DNA of 64,000 bases, taken from Enchytraeus crypticus. Lineage: Eukaryota > Annelida > Clitellata > Enchytraeida > Enchytraeidae. Below are positions 1 through 9,755 of this stretch, piece by piece. Each line of letters opens with the position of its first letter. Position 1 is the first letter of the stretch. Below the pieces are notes generated by a model. That model ran no database searches, was not told the origin of the DNA, and saw nothing but the letters and a program-made list of their open reading frames with translations. The position numbers and the translations under genes were made by a program. The stretch is taken from the NCBI GenBank assembly GCA_905160935.1, contig CAJHZI010000656.1, forward strand, positions 15,001-79,000. Reading direction: 5' to 3'.

Positions 1-236
1 AGAGTTTCTACTAGTTTACTTCCTGCTTAATAAATACTATATTTAATGGAATAGGTTTCGAATTGCGTAATGCACTTGTTGAGAATCCGAGAGAAATTAC
101 GTTTATCGTCGACTTGGTGAAGCGAAAGCGAAAGGCATTTTTTAGCAGCAATTTTCTGTATTCCTTTTGTAATTATATTGATTTTGTGTTTGTTTGATTC
201 TGTTTGTGTTTACACTTCCTTGAATTTGGTAAATTA

Positions 237-241
237 AAAAT

Positions 242-303
<62 letters not shown>

Positions 304-395
304 GGCTATATATACAGTATAATATGTATATACATACCTATACATGTATATGTATATATATAATTATGTATGCATATAATTGTACAAGTATATCT

Positions 396-430
<35 letters not shown>

Positions 431-505
431 CACATGTATATACATGTATATAGTATACTGTATATATACTCTATCTCTCTCTCTATATATATACATATAC
501 AGTAT

Positions 506-536
<31 letters not shown>

Positions 537-690
537 ACATGTATAAATACATAATATACATATATATTATACTGTATATATATATATAATATAGGGCCTA
601 CATGTCTACATATATATACATTTATATATATATACTGTATCTATATATTATATACTGTATATATATATATATACATACACATACAACATA
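237..690. repeat. (TA)n microsatellite cluster
   Basis: Three pure TA runs (about 250-300, 399-426, 506-531) lie in degenerate TA, TACA and TATG sequence. Apparent Tyr-Ile reading frames here are repeat artefacts. It lies downstream of the last visible PDE1 exon, probably in the next intron. Confidence 0.95.
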
Positions 691-831
691 TAGAGTATAT
701 ATAGTGAGTTTCTGAATATCTGGATGGTTTGTAATCAATTTGGTCATCTAATCACAAGTAAAATAGTACAATTATGCAAATATATTTAAATGGATTTAAG
801 ATTTATACTTAGATAATTGAATTTAAGAATC

Positions 832-1560
832 GTAATAATAATAATAATAATAATAATCATTAAAATATATTTTTTAAATATATATATATATATAAATCAT
901 AATAATAAGAATAACAATAATGATGATGATGATAATAATAACAACAATAAGGGCCCTTTACAGCCCAGGGAATTTAAAATAAAATAAAATAAAATAAATA
1001 AAATAACAATAATTATGATGATAATAATAATAACAATATTGATAATAATAATATTGAAAATAATAATAATAAATAATAATAATAATAGTGACAATAATAA
1101 AATAATAACAAAATAAAGTCCTTCTTTTATCTTATCTTATTTTTAGTCCAGGGCCCGTCCCCATTACAGCCCAGGGCAATAAAAATAGTAAAAAATTAAT
1201 ATTAAAAAATAATAATTTCTCTTGCACTCCAGCGCTTTATTGCTATCTGCGTTTGTGGAATATCGGCGAATGCGGCTTCCTGGAGTGTAGATAAATTATT
1301 TTAAAACATTTCTTTTTAATCTTTCTTTTAATTAAATAAATTCTTTTATCCTATTAGCCCAGCCTTCTATACAGCCCAGAGCAATAAAAAAGCAAATAAG
1401 AATAAGATAATACTAATACTAATAATAATAATAACAAATAATAAATAAATAGAATAAATAATTAAAAATAAATAAATAATAATAATGACAAATAATAAAT
1501 AAAAATAAATCATAAAAAATAAATAATAATAATATATACTATTATTATTATAGTAAATAG
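832..1560. repeat. (AAT)n-rich low-complexity DNA with repeated 'cagcccaggg' blocks
   Basis: AAT/ATAATA arrays at 832-860, 900-1110 and 1411-1560 are interspersed with three near-identical short blocks containing ACAGCCCAGGG/AGAGC at about 960, 1165 and 1372. The blocks suggest decayed copies of one inserted repeat. Leucine/isoleucine-rich frames on the minus strand are artefacts. Confidence 0.9.
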
Positions 1561-1593
1561 CAATTATTCTAAGTAGACATAAGATTTTTATAC

Positions 1594-1785
1594 CTATCGA
1601 CAACGATGCCAGCTCTGATCGCATTCGCCACGCTGCGGAAGTGAAGTTTATCTTCTCTCTTTTTGATGCTCGTGAGGGAACGGGTGAAGGTCGAGGCCAG
1701 CCAGTCCCTCACCTCTGCTGGCACCTCCTTCACTGACGCAGAGGCTGTGCTCAGCACGTCTTCGTCTTCCTCATTGCATATTCTC
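1594..1785 (-). CDS. PDE1: PDE1 exon 5 (calmodulin/inhibitory region, conserved EVRDWLASTFTR block)
   Basis: The 192-nt exon encodes RICNEEDEDVLSTASASVKE, then VPAEVRDWLASTFTR, SLTSIKKREDK and LHFRSVANAIRAGIVVD. The first half is the acidic linker; the second is the most diagnostic PDE1 block, preceding the catalytic domain. The acceptor TGATGTAATAG has a weak pyrimidine tract, but it is the one that keeps phase with exon 4; the alternative AG 14 nt further in does not. The donor is GTATAA. The local GC content is visibly higher than in the flanking AAT repeats. Confidence 0.93.
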
Positions 1786-4700
1786 CTATTACATCAGATT
1801 TTATATACACTATATGATATCACTTTCGATCAATCTAAAACTCATATAAATTAATGAGCCATTGGCAATATCGGTATAAGATTGGCGTCTGAACTTCAGT
1901 GAGCGCAGTAGTAAAATCTAGTGCTCGCACGTGAAGATGTGCTTTCGAGATATCAAACTGACTTTAATTTGGTCTTTAGACTTTGCTTGAGAATTTAACG
2001 TCCAGTTTCTCGCCGCATGGGGACGTAAAAATCGAGCTAAAATAACCATGGGACTGCAGATACTTTCAGAGCATCACAACACATGAACAAGTCGTGTAAG
2101 ACAAAGATAGAGGTATCATAAACAATACAAGTGAGTGCAATATAATATATCGGAGCAGTTTTTATACAATTATAAAAAACACGTAGGCTGGTGAAACTAT
2201 ACACTTTCATATAGTGCAAAATAGATAATTTTTTAATAAATCCGATTAAGTAATTAACATAATTTAGTGATACATAGCGGTAATTTCCACAAATCACTAC
2301 TCGGTTTTATTATTCGGTTAACGCATGTATGTCCAACTGCCACTCTACTTTTTCTCTTCTTTGTCTTTGGCTTCTGCAACTGCAGTCGTCTTCAGGTGGT
2401 ATTACAATACCTGCATTTGCATGAAAATTGCCAGCTATGTCCCTTCCTGATGCCCCTTTACTGTTAAGAGCCTGATTCTAAATTTAAATTGCTCGATCAA
2501 TTGCTGGATTAATAGATCAATTGATCCATCAATTGATTGGTTGATAAGAAAGAGAGCAAGAGATCATCAATGTATCAACCATTAGATAACATTTGTAAAC
2601 AAAAAATATTTACATAATGATAAAACTTCTAAGAAAAAGTATCAATTTGGAAACTTACTTGGTCTCGTTTTTATAGGCTGTCTCTAGAACATTAACTGCG
2701 TATTCGAGATTCTTTATGAGAACAAACTTTGAAATGTCTTCATAGCGCAAAAGCTTCACAATGTGCTTCAGCCTGTGAAACAATTTGTATCTAAATATTA
2801 TATACATGTATTAGTATATTATAAAATAGAAATAGTATTAGAATTATAAAAAGTGCAAATATGCATATAGACGTCTATATCTTTTACCCTATAGAAAATA
2901 AAATTTATAATATCAGCGAGTTGATACTTTACCAAATATTAATATATCAAGCGAATGCTTAGATTATAAATAACTGCTAAATAACGAGTAACTGCTTAAA
3001 GAGAAGACTAATTGAATTACTTAAACAAACTCATAAAATGCCAATGGCATAACGGAAACTAATAATATTGTAGAAATTTATTTACATGCACCCGAGAAAT
3101 TATTAATTACAATAATTAATTTATATAATGTTATTACTAACTCATCATCATCATCACCATCCATTGAATCCCAGTTTAACTTGGGTCGGGATACTAATAG
3201 ACTGTCTCAAATCCTCTCTGTCCTACATTATATTATCCACCAGTCAATCCCCTAGTTGAGATTTAATATCATTTAATAGATTTACTAACTATCAAATATT
3301 AATATTGTTATATTATTACTATTGTTACTAACAATATGAATGGTGTCCGAGACGTCATGAGTACAAACCTTGCAGCAGATAGATTGCAGGCTTCAGGCGA
3401 ATCTGGAGGTGGAAGTTTTTCTATTTTATACAGATCTGCAGTCTTTCGCTTGTTTTGGACCCTGTTTGAAGAGGAGCTCCGTGATACTTGGCTTCCACTG
3501 CTGCGGTTAGCTGCGATATAGGCTTGCCTGGCCGTGGCTATCTTATTCGTTTCTTTTAAATGACACACAATAACATGCACATTTAAATTCATAAGTGTAT
3601 GTTAATAATAAACTTTTCTAAATAAAGTTTATATATTATATAGGCCTATCTAGTCACTTTATTCGCAGAATAATTCCACAGGCACAATACGAATGACAAA
3701 AAATGAAAAAGTGTAAGACAAAACACATCAGTGTGCAGAAAAATATCATTGTATATTAAAATGTATTAGAATATATCATTAAAATATCATTGTATACATG
3801 TAATATATGTCAATGAGTTTCTAGTTAGTTCGGGAAAGTAGAGCATAGAATCCATCTATTGATGTATCTTCCAGTAAGGGATGAGATATGACACAAGGCA
3901 GATTTGGCTCTGAAACAATAGTTTCAATAGTTTCTGTGTAATAGACTTAACTTTTTATCATATCACAGATTTGCAGATCTGTCATCTTCTTCAGGCGCCA
4001 TCTTTTGCTGCCATGCAAAATGAAGCGTCATTTACTGTTGACTTCTACATGTACTACTGCATTCTGTTAAACTAATTGACTGATTTACGGATGGTTCGTT
4101 ACCCAGCTACTTGGAATGCCAGGATTCATTTAATATTCAATTAGCAAATAATATGTTGTTATTTGCTTGTAACTCTACATTTAGATAAACTGACATTCTT
4201 TGACCATATTCACAACCTATGAATAACTTGTAAGAGAGACACTTTGTCTAAGGATGAGTATTTTGTTGTATGAACCACGATGCACCTGCTCTCCATTGTT
4301 ATTCAGTGTCAGACGAATAGGATGATTATTTATTAATTAAATTTAGTTGCATTAATAATGAATAAATAAATGCGTTTCAACTTTGCTTTATGCCACGTTT
4401 ACACTTCCCAACTTTATCTTCCACTTAGATAAAGTGTTTCACTTTACATGAAATCAATTTGTATTATTCACAAATTTCGTTTTAAATAATTTTGTTCTAT
4501 CTTGTGACAGATTCAATTCCACATTGCTGATATACCTGATTCTCCAGACTTGCGAATATCAAGCCGTCTTAATTCTACAGTATACATGTATACTGAAATT
4601 TTCGAAAACTGTCATAAAAATTATAAAATGAAGAAAAAATCTCTCACTCTCTTAGTCCACTGCCCACTGGCAGCTCCGTGGTACATAGCGCTTCCACTCT

Positions 4701-7700
4701 TCTCTGTCTTCCGTTCTCTCTTTATGTCCACATACGAGTGGACCTTTAAGTCATCTAACATGATATATCTTTATTCTTGGGGGATTCTGCTTATGAAAAA
4801 GTGGTCCTCCTATGCCGTAATCGGCTTCGACTAACAATTACTGGGCAGGAGTGTCATTCCCTGAGAAAACTATCCTGTCTACCCAGAAGAGGATATATTT
4901 ATTATATAAATTTCATAAGTTATATGCAATAGGACTAACCATGCAAAATGGTAACTTGGACATTGAATAAAATGAAGCCTTTTTAGAACCAACTGCACGT
5001 GAAGAGGTTGATTGATTGATATACTGATTGATTGAATATATGTTTATTGAAAGTCAGCAAACATCGAAGCATCTTTCTGACAGTGAATCTTGACAGAATG
5101 TTGTATAATGAGATAATTTTTCTATCTGAACTTAACGAGTATGCTTAAAAGCACACAGTAACTGTTTATGGCTCTCTTCTAGTTCCAAAAGAACTTTAGG
5201 AGACATAAAATAGGAAGCCAAATAAATAGATTCAATATAGGGTTTCATACTTGCTGCGGGTGCCGAATTTGTCTGCTTCTTTGTTGTTCCGTTCTTTATT
5301 CGCTTTGTATTAGCTGAAACAAAGTTGTATAAATAGTTGCAATACATAATTTTAATAGGCCCTTGGCGATAACATTTATTGTCAATTCTTTAATTTATTT
5401 TGATATTTTATTAGTTTTCAATCTCATCTCTGATTGTTCAACTCTAGACTGTTTTATTGAAAGAAATTAGTCAAGCAGTAATATCTTCCAAATCACACTG
5501 GTATTTTACGAATGCCTTTGAGCTATGTACACAGGTACATGTACTTGTATATATTCACAATGTTATAGCTCAGGTTGCAGAGATACGAAGTGTCAAGGCT
5601 ACAATATATTCTTTCACTGTTATTATGTCATACGAAGAGCCTGCCCTAAATAGAAAAAATTACATATAATAATATTTAATTAATAAAGGAAATCGAGGCA
5701 TGATGGTTTTCTCATCAGTGAATATCGCTTATTGTATATATTTTATTAATGGTATAACGCAGTGCTCGATTTATGACTCTATAAAATTCTTGCATGTGCG
5801 CTTCAATAAATAAAGGAAGTAATTATTTCTTGATCATGTAACTTAGTCCGTGTTCGATATTGCATTATGAGAGGAGTGAATTAATTTTCCGTACTGATAT
5901 ACTGCGTCCTGTGTAATGAAATCGGCATGTTTGATTTGTGGTTAACAGCTAGACAGTCTTGTATGGTCTAGATAGTTTTCTATGTCACATGTATAATTTT
6001 TGCGCCACTGATATCATATCTACGCCACTGATATCATTTCTACGCCAGTGATATCATTTCTAAGCCACTGATATCAGGTCTACGCCACTGATATCATTTC
6101 TACGGCACTGATATCATTTCCACTGCAGTAATATCATTTTGAAAGAGGGATCTGAACGTATAGTCGATTTAGGCTTTGAATATTCTTGATGCAATGTAAT
6201 CAATTTGCATGATTCATGTACTGCAAAATTAGAGAGACAAGAAGTATTTAAGATTATATAGATTATATGCTTCCTATAGAACATTTTCAAATACTTCATT
6301 TAATTAATTGAATAGAAAAACATAGCGGGTGATGGAACTAGAGCACTTCACTTACCTGTTTTTCAATTAATAAAGTTAAGCAATGCCGGACTCGGCTAGT
6401 ACTTGGATGGGTGATTATCTTTGAAGATCGTGTACAAACAGAATGCAAGAAAATAAACGCCCTGTTTATTGGAAGGTTATTCTTAATCCTCGTCGGCTCC
6501 AACTGAGGTGCTAAAGGAAGCGATTACTAGTAACTATGGAGAGGACTGAGGAAAAGACGAATACTAAAAAACAGAAACTAAGCAACAAAGCTTTGTAGCC
6601 CATGCAACATGTCAGGTGTGTCATCATGTGAACAAATTAATTGTTCTCGGTACCTACTTCTGATGCATAGTAAAATTGTGGGCTATCGGTTTGCATATCT
6701 TCAGGCTCTACAATTAAAATGTAGGCCTGATCTAAGCCAAAATCATAGTCGGCTACGAAATTAAATAATTTAAGTTTCTAGCTCAGTTATTTCTAACCTA
6801 AACTAGTGACAATAATATATGCAGTATTTACATTTTCGAAGCAATATTTATATTACTTTTTAAATCAAATATATATTTGTAAAAGGCGACCAAAACAGTA
6901 AACAGGAATACCATGAAAATTGATTCAGAAAACCACCGTTTCCAAGCAAATGGTTAATTAGTCTATGTAATGAAATTAATTAATTTTTATTTCAAACAAC
7001 AATTTAAGTTCTTAATTTAACTTACTGAGATAGCAATATAGGCCTACAATTTACAACGAGCAATGGTTTATGGTTTCCTGAGGAGCCCTTAAACCATCGA
7101 GCAGGACACCAACTGCTTAATATGTACACCGTAATACGTACATTTTAAAATTCTGTATAAATGGAATTCTGCATTGCAATACATACGCTATAAAGCTAAA
7201 TATTAACTTGCTGGTATAGGAATAGTAATTTATTTCACCATAAAATAACTTATGAGAAAAATATCGTGCCTTGGGTATTTGCAGGATTGTTTTGATGTAC
7301 AGTAGCTTAGTATTGACGTATAATACGGAAGAATAGTAGCTCTTGAAGGCTTACTATATGGGTCTAACCCTAGGTATAGGAAATGGGACCTACTTCTTAT
7401 GTGGAAGCTAAATTTGTCCTAAGCTTACAGTGTGCACATAAGACGTTTCTATATTAAATTCTAATTCACAACAAACATACAAACACACAGACATACAAAA
7501 TAAAATAATAAATGTCAAACACGTTACGTTCTCACTTAACTTAAACTTACATTGTATAGTCAGTACTTAGTTTCTCTTAAATACACAGAGTTACGCATAT
7601 TACTGAAGTTACCTTACCTCAGTATACTTACTTTCTTAAAGAGGGGACTAAGACAGAAGATGGAAAGGAAGAAAGAACAAGAGTAAGAACTAAGAAGAAT

Positions 7701-8419
7701 GACTGACCAACTAAGAAGAACCTAAAGACAGAAACTACTAAGAACTGAGGACCGACTAAAGAGCCCTAGACTAACGTGCATGCCGTTTATATAGTGTTCT
7801 ACAGACGCACATAATCACAAGATACCAAACATAGGCTTACATGGAGACTAACAGATAGAGCTACAAATTCCAATTACTTAAGGGAAGTCACAGGCAAAGA
7901 TTAATATTTGAAATGTTCGTTAGTTCGAGTATATAATGAAAAGTGATCTACTTCCACGTAAGCTAATTAAGGATAAAGATCACATTGCACAATAACATGG
8001 CTTGTGCCGAAACCGACGTATGACAATCTACTACAGTATATACTTTAAGTTTTTACTAAGTTAGTAGCGACATTTATTCAGTTAGTAAGTTAGTAAGTTT
8101 TATTTTCACTAAATTTCACATAGTAATAGCATTATTCATCTAAATCTAAAAAGCTATACATACCATTTGCCGCCTGTTTGGAGCGTTTGTTCGAAACATC
8201 CTGAACCCATTTTTCAATATCCTTAGCATCTTCATATTTTCGTTCATCCTTTTTACCTGAATTAACTACATTTTTGTTGTTATTATTTGCACTGTGAACT
8301 TTGTTCTTCTTAGTTTTAGGAGAAACTTTGCTACCTTGGACTTCTAGTGGCATTTTAACTGACGTACTTGGAATAATTCGTATATTTACTTGACGTATTT
8401 TACCGTTTAGTGATCCCAT
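1594..8419 (-). CDS. PDE1: PDE1-type Ca2+/calmodulin-dependent cyclic nucleotide phosphodiesterase, N-terminal half (5 exons, 3' part off window)
   Basis: The gene reads on the minus strand, join(8419..8164, 5313..5251, 3552..3369, 2772..2659, 1785..1594), 269 codons plus 2 nt. The last two exons match the conserved regulatory region of animal PDE1: LKHIVKLLR and IKNLEYAVNVLETAYKNET correspond to the segment just before the second calmodulin-binding and inhibitory region, and VPAEVRDWLASTFTR with KLHFRSVANAIRAGIVVDR is the near-invariant PDE1 block. All junctions are GT-AG and phases agree (1,1,2,2). PDE1 enzymes hydrolyse cAMP and cGMP when Ca2+/calmodulin relieves autoinhibition. The HD-type metal-binding catalytic domain is not seen here and should lie to the left of base 1. 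Residues 1 to about 165 are lysine-, asparagine- and serine-rich and not conserved; PDE1 N-termini vary by promoter. Identity of exons 4-5 is firm; exons 1-3 rest on splice signals and phase. Confidence 0.9.
2659..2772 (-). CDS. PDE1: PDE1 exon 4 (regulatory helix region)
   Basis: The acceptor GTTTCACAG and the donor AA|GTAAGT are both near consensus. The exon encodes LKHIVKLLRYEDISKF then VLIKNLEYAVNVLETAYKNET (residues about 169-205). It aligns along its length with the PDE1 segment whose vertebrate form contains LKKNIEYAASVLEAVY, keeping the hydrophobic spacing and the NLEYA..VLE..Y..ET pattern. It was too short to stand out as an open reading frame and was found by this family match. Confidence 0.9.
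3140..3256 (-). repeat. Core-repeat family, 3' tail fragment (in PDE1 intron)
   Basis: The (ATC)n start, ATTGAATCCCAGTTTAAC and the following 'rescue' of CACCAGTCAATCCC match the left part of the longer copy at 22717-23035. It lies in the intron between PDE1 exons 3 and 4. Confidence 0.65.
3369..3552 (-). CDS. PDE1: PDE1 exon 3
   Basis: The acceptor ...CATTTAAAAG is modest and the donor AAG|GTTTGT acceptable. The exon encodes 60 residues including TARQAYIAANRSSGSQVSR, a serine run, KRKTADLYKIEKLPPPDSPE and ACNLSAA, ending in the first two bases of an Arg codon completed by exon 4. The phase fit to exons on both sides supports it. The final LSAAR leads directly into the conserved LKHIVKLL helix of exon 4. 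The Ser-rich and basic stretch could carry phosphorylation sites or the upstream calmodulin site, which is inference only. Confidence 0.72.
4655..4775 (-). mobile_element. RTE-like LINE 3'-end fragment
   Basis: Bases such as CACTCTTCTCTGTCTTCCG, the CACATACGAGTGGACC block and AAGTCATCTAACAT match the 3' end of the RTE-like element at 53074-53200 in the same orientation. It is embedded in the third PDE1 intron. Confidence 0.75.
5251..5313 (-). CDS. PDE1: PDE1 exon 2 (63 nt)
   Basis: The acceptor ACAACTTTGTTTCAG is strong and the donor is GTATGA. The exon gives NTKRIKNGTTKKQTNSAPAA, flanked by split Ala and Lys codons. Its length is 3n and its phases (1 in, 1 out) match exons 1 and 3, so it could be skipped without a frameshift. 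The sequence is basic, of low complexity and without a recognised domain. The call rests on splice signals and phase. Confidence 0.6.
6002..6137. repeat. 20-bp minisatellite, about 7 units
   Basis: The unit is close to CGCCACTGATATCATTTCTA, repeated in tandem with a few substitutions. It contains the palindrome GATATC. It lies in the PDE1 intron between exons 1 and 2. Confidence 0.93.
6350..6625 (+). mobile_element. 5S rRNA-derived SINE
   Basis: AAGTTAAGCAATGCCGGACT followed by CGGCTAGTACTTGGATGGG is the internal-promoter half of a 5S rRNA gene, with A-box and C-box recognisable. After it comes the family body (GGAAGGTTATTCTTAATCC, CGATTACTAGTAA) shared with the copies at 17122, 28990 and 63470. 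It is not a functional 5S gene, because the 5' third is missing and the 3' part is unrelated. It would have been transcribed by RNA polymerase III. Confidence 0.82.
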
Positions 8420-8422
8420 AGC
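8164..8422 (-). CDS. PDE1: PDE1 exon 1 (first coding exon seen; ATG at 8419)
   Basis: The acceptor TTTTGCTTACAG precedes base 8422 and the donor GTATGT follows 8164. The first in-frame Met (MGSLNGK) is 3 nt inside the exon, so translation may start here after an untranslated leader exon further right. Reading could also continue from an upstream coding exon, because the frame is open in phase 0. It codes for 85 residues that are basic and Asn/Lys-rich, including an NNNNKN run and EDAKDIEKWVQDVSNKRSK. It ends with one base of a split Ala codon. No domain is recognised. An upstream exon was not found. Confidence 0.72.
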
Positions 8423-9249
8423 CTGTAAGCAAAATAAGTAAAAATTGAATTGTATTTAGAAATTGCAAAGAAAGTTCCGTTAAGGATAAAAGAATGCTAA
8501 AGCTAAATTTAACGACAGTTCTGTCAAAAGAATAGGGTATATATTGATCAGTGAAAAGCGAGATTGAACTCAGAACCTTCCGATTTTTAAACTTGTACAT
8601 GTTCTTCGGTCATTCATATCCTAACACACCTGTAACATTTATGAATCTGAGCCATAACTTTATGTTAAGAGCTGTAACATCGATTCTTCGCCTGCCTCAG
8701 CCATTCACTGATCATATACCAATGCGATCATTGCACTGTAAGCTGTGTCGGTGTATTAATTAAACTACACAGAAAGCACATTAAATGAAGGAAGGAAGGT
8801 TAGGTTAAAGATGTATGCTTGTATCCGACTGTGTTGAAAGGCAGCGCGGATCTCAATGCTGGAAGCGAACTCTGTTATTGCGTCTGATTATGAAATTAGC
8901 GGCTGAAAATATAAATCTGGGGTCGTGCAAAGACATCGGCACATTTCACCATCGATCACATTTCACTGATGAATCAACACAAGCTTATGAATTCTTTTAG
9001 ACGAAGCGGAAGAATTAATATTTACCTGACTTTTAAAGTTATTTAGGTCAATCAGGTTTCTGTAGAACAAATAATATTATTATAGTACATGTAGGGCCTA
9101 CATGTGCAGTATTCACTTGCTTGGCATGGATCATGTAGTTAGGGTTCAAAATCTGAAATATCTTCCTGTACAATAATATGACAGTGGTTTCAAAATATCA
9201 AAGGCTGTAGCGACTTTCCCACGTTTTGTCAGTGAAATTGAAGATGAAC

Positions 9250-9350
9250 CTTTAGCTGCGCGTGTCGTAAGAAGCGACTAAGCTCGAACTGAGGAAAGCA
9301 ACATTAAAGCTCAGAAGATATATTTTTTCCAAGCTATTCGCACCAAGCAG
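9250..9350 (+). repeat. Core-repeat family copy
   Basis: CTGCGCGTGTCGTAAGAAGC, GACTAAGCTCGAACTGAGG and the trailing TTTTTTCCAAGCTATTCG match the copies at 28193, 47440 and 60735. Confidence 0.7.
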
Positions 9351-9524
9351 TTATTGTAGAAAGATAAATGTTGTTTTAAGAGTATGTAATTTTGATGGAT
9401 CAATAAAATTTTGTATTTTTTTAAAGCAAATTAACTCGATATATATTGACAAAATTAACATTTAAATTTAAATTCTAATTTTGAAACGCCTCTACATTGA
9501 GCTGATTGTAGTATGGATTTGGTA

Positions 9525-9755
9525 CCATCAGGACTGTTAGTGACTAATTGATTGTTTAATCCATCAGGACTATTAGTGACTGATTTATCAGGAATATTAG
9601 TGACGAATTGATTAACTGATTTATCAAGACTGTTAGTGACTGATTGATTGAATGATTTATCAGGACTGTTAGTGACTTATTGATTGACTGATTCATCAAG
9701 ACTGTTAGTGACTGATTAGTTGACTGATTTATTAGGACTGTTATTGACTTCATTA
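9525..9755. repeat. Degenerate tandem repeat, unit about 40-45 bp
   Basis: Repeated units contain TGATTTATCAGGACTGTTAG and TGACTGATTGATTGA, five to six times with variants. The repeating NQS/LTVLIN peptide on the minus strand is an artefact of the repeat. Confidence 0.88.

Noticed and set aside
204-589. Tyr/Ile-rich open frames over TA repeats (also near 17883, 18453, 24178, 31428, 52804 and 55842)
   Set aside because: They are translations of (TA)n microsatellites without coding signals.
6359-6440. A genuine 5S rRNA gene
   Set aside because: Only the internal-promoter half is preserved and the rest belongs to a dispersed family; called a SINE.
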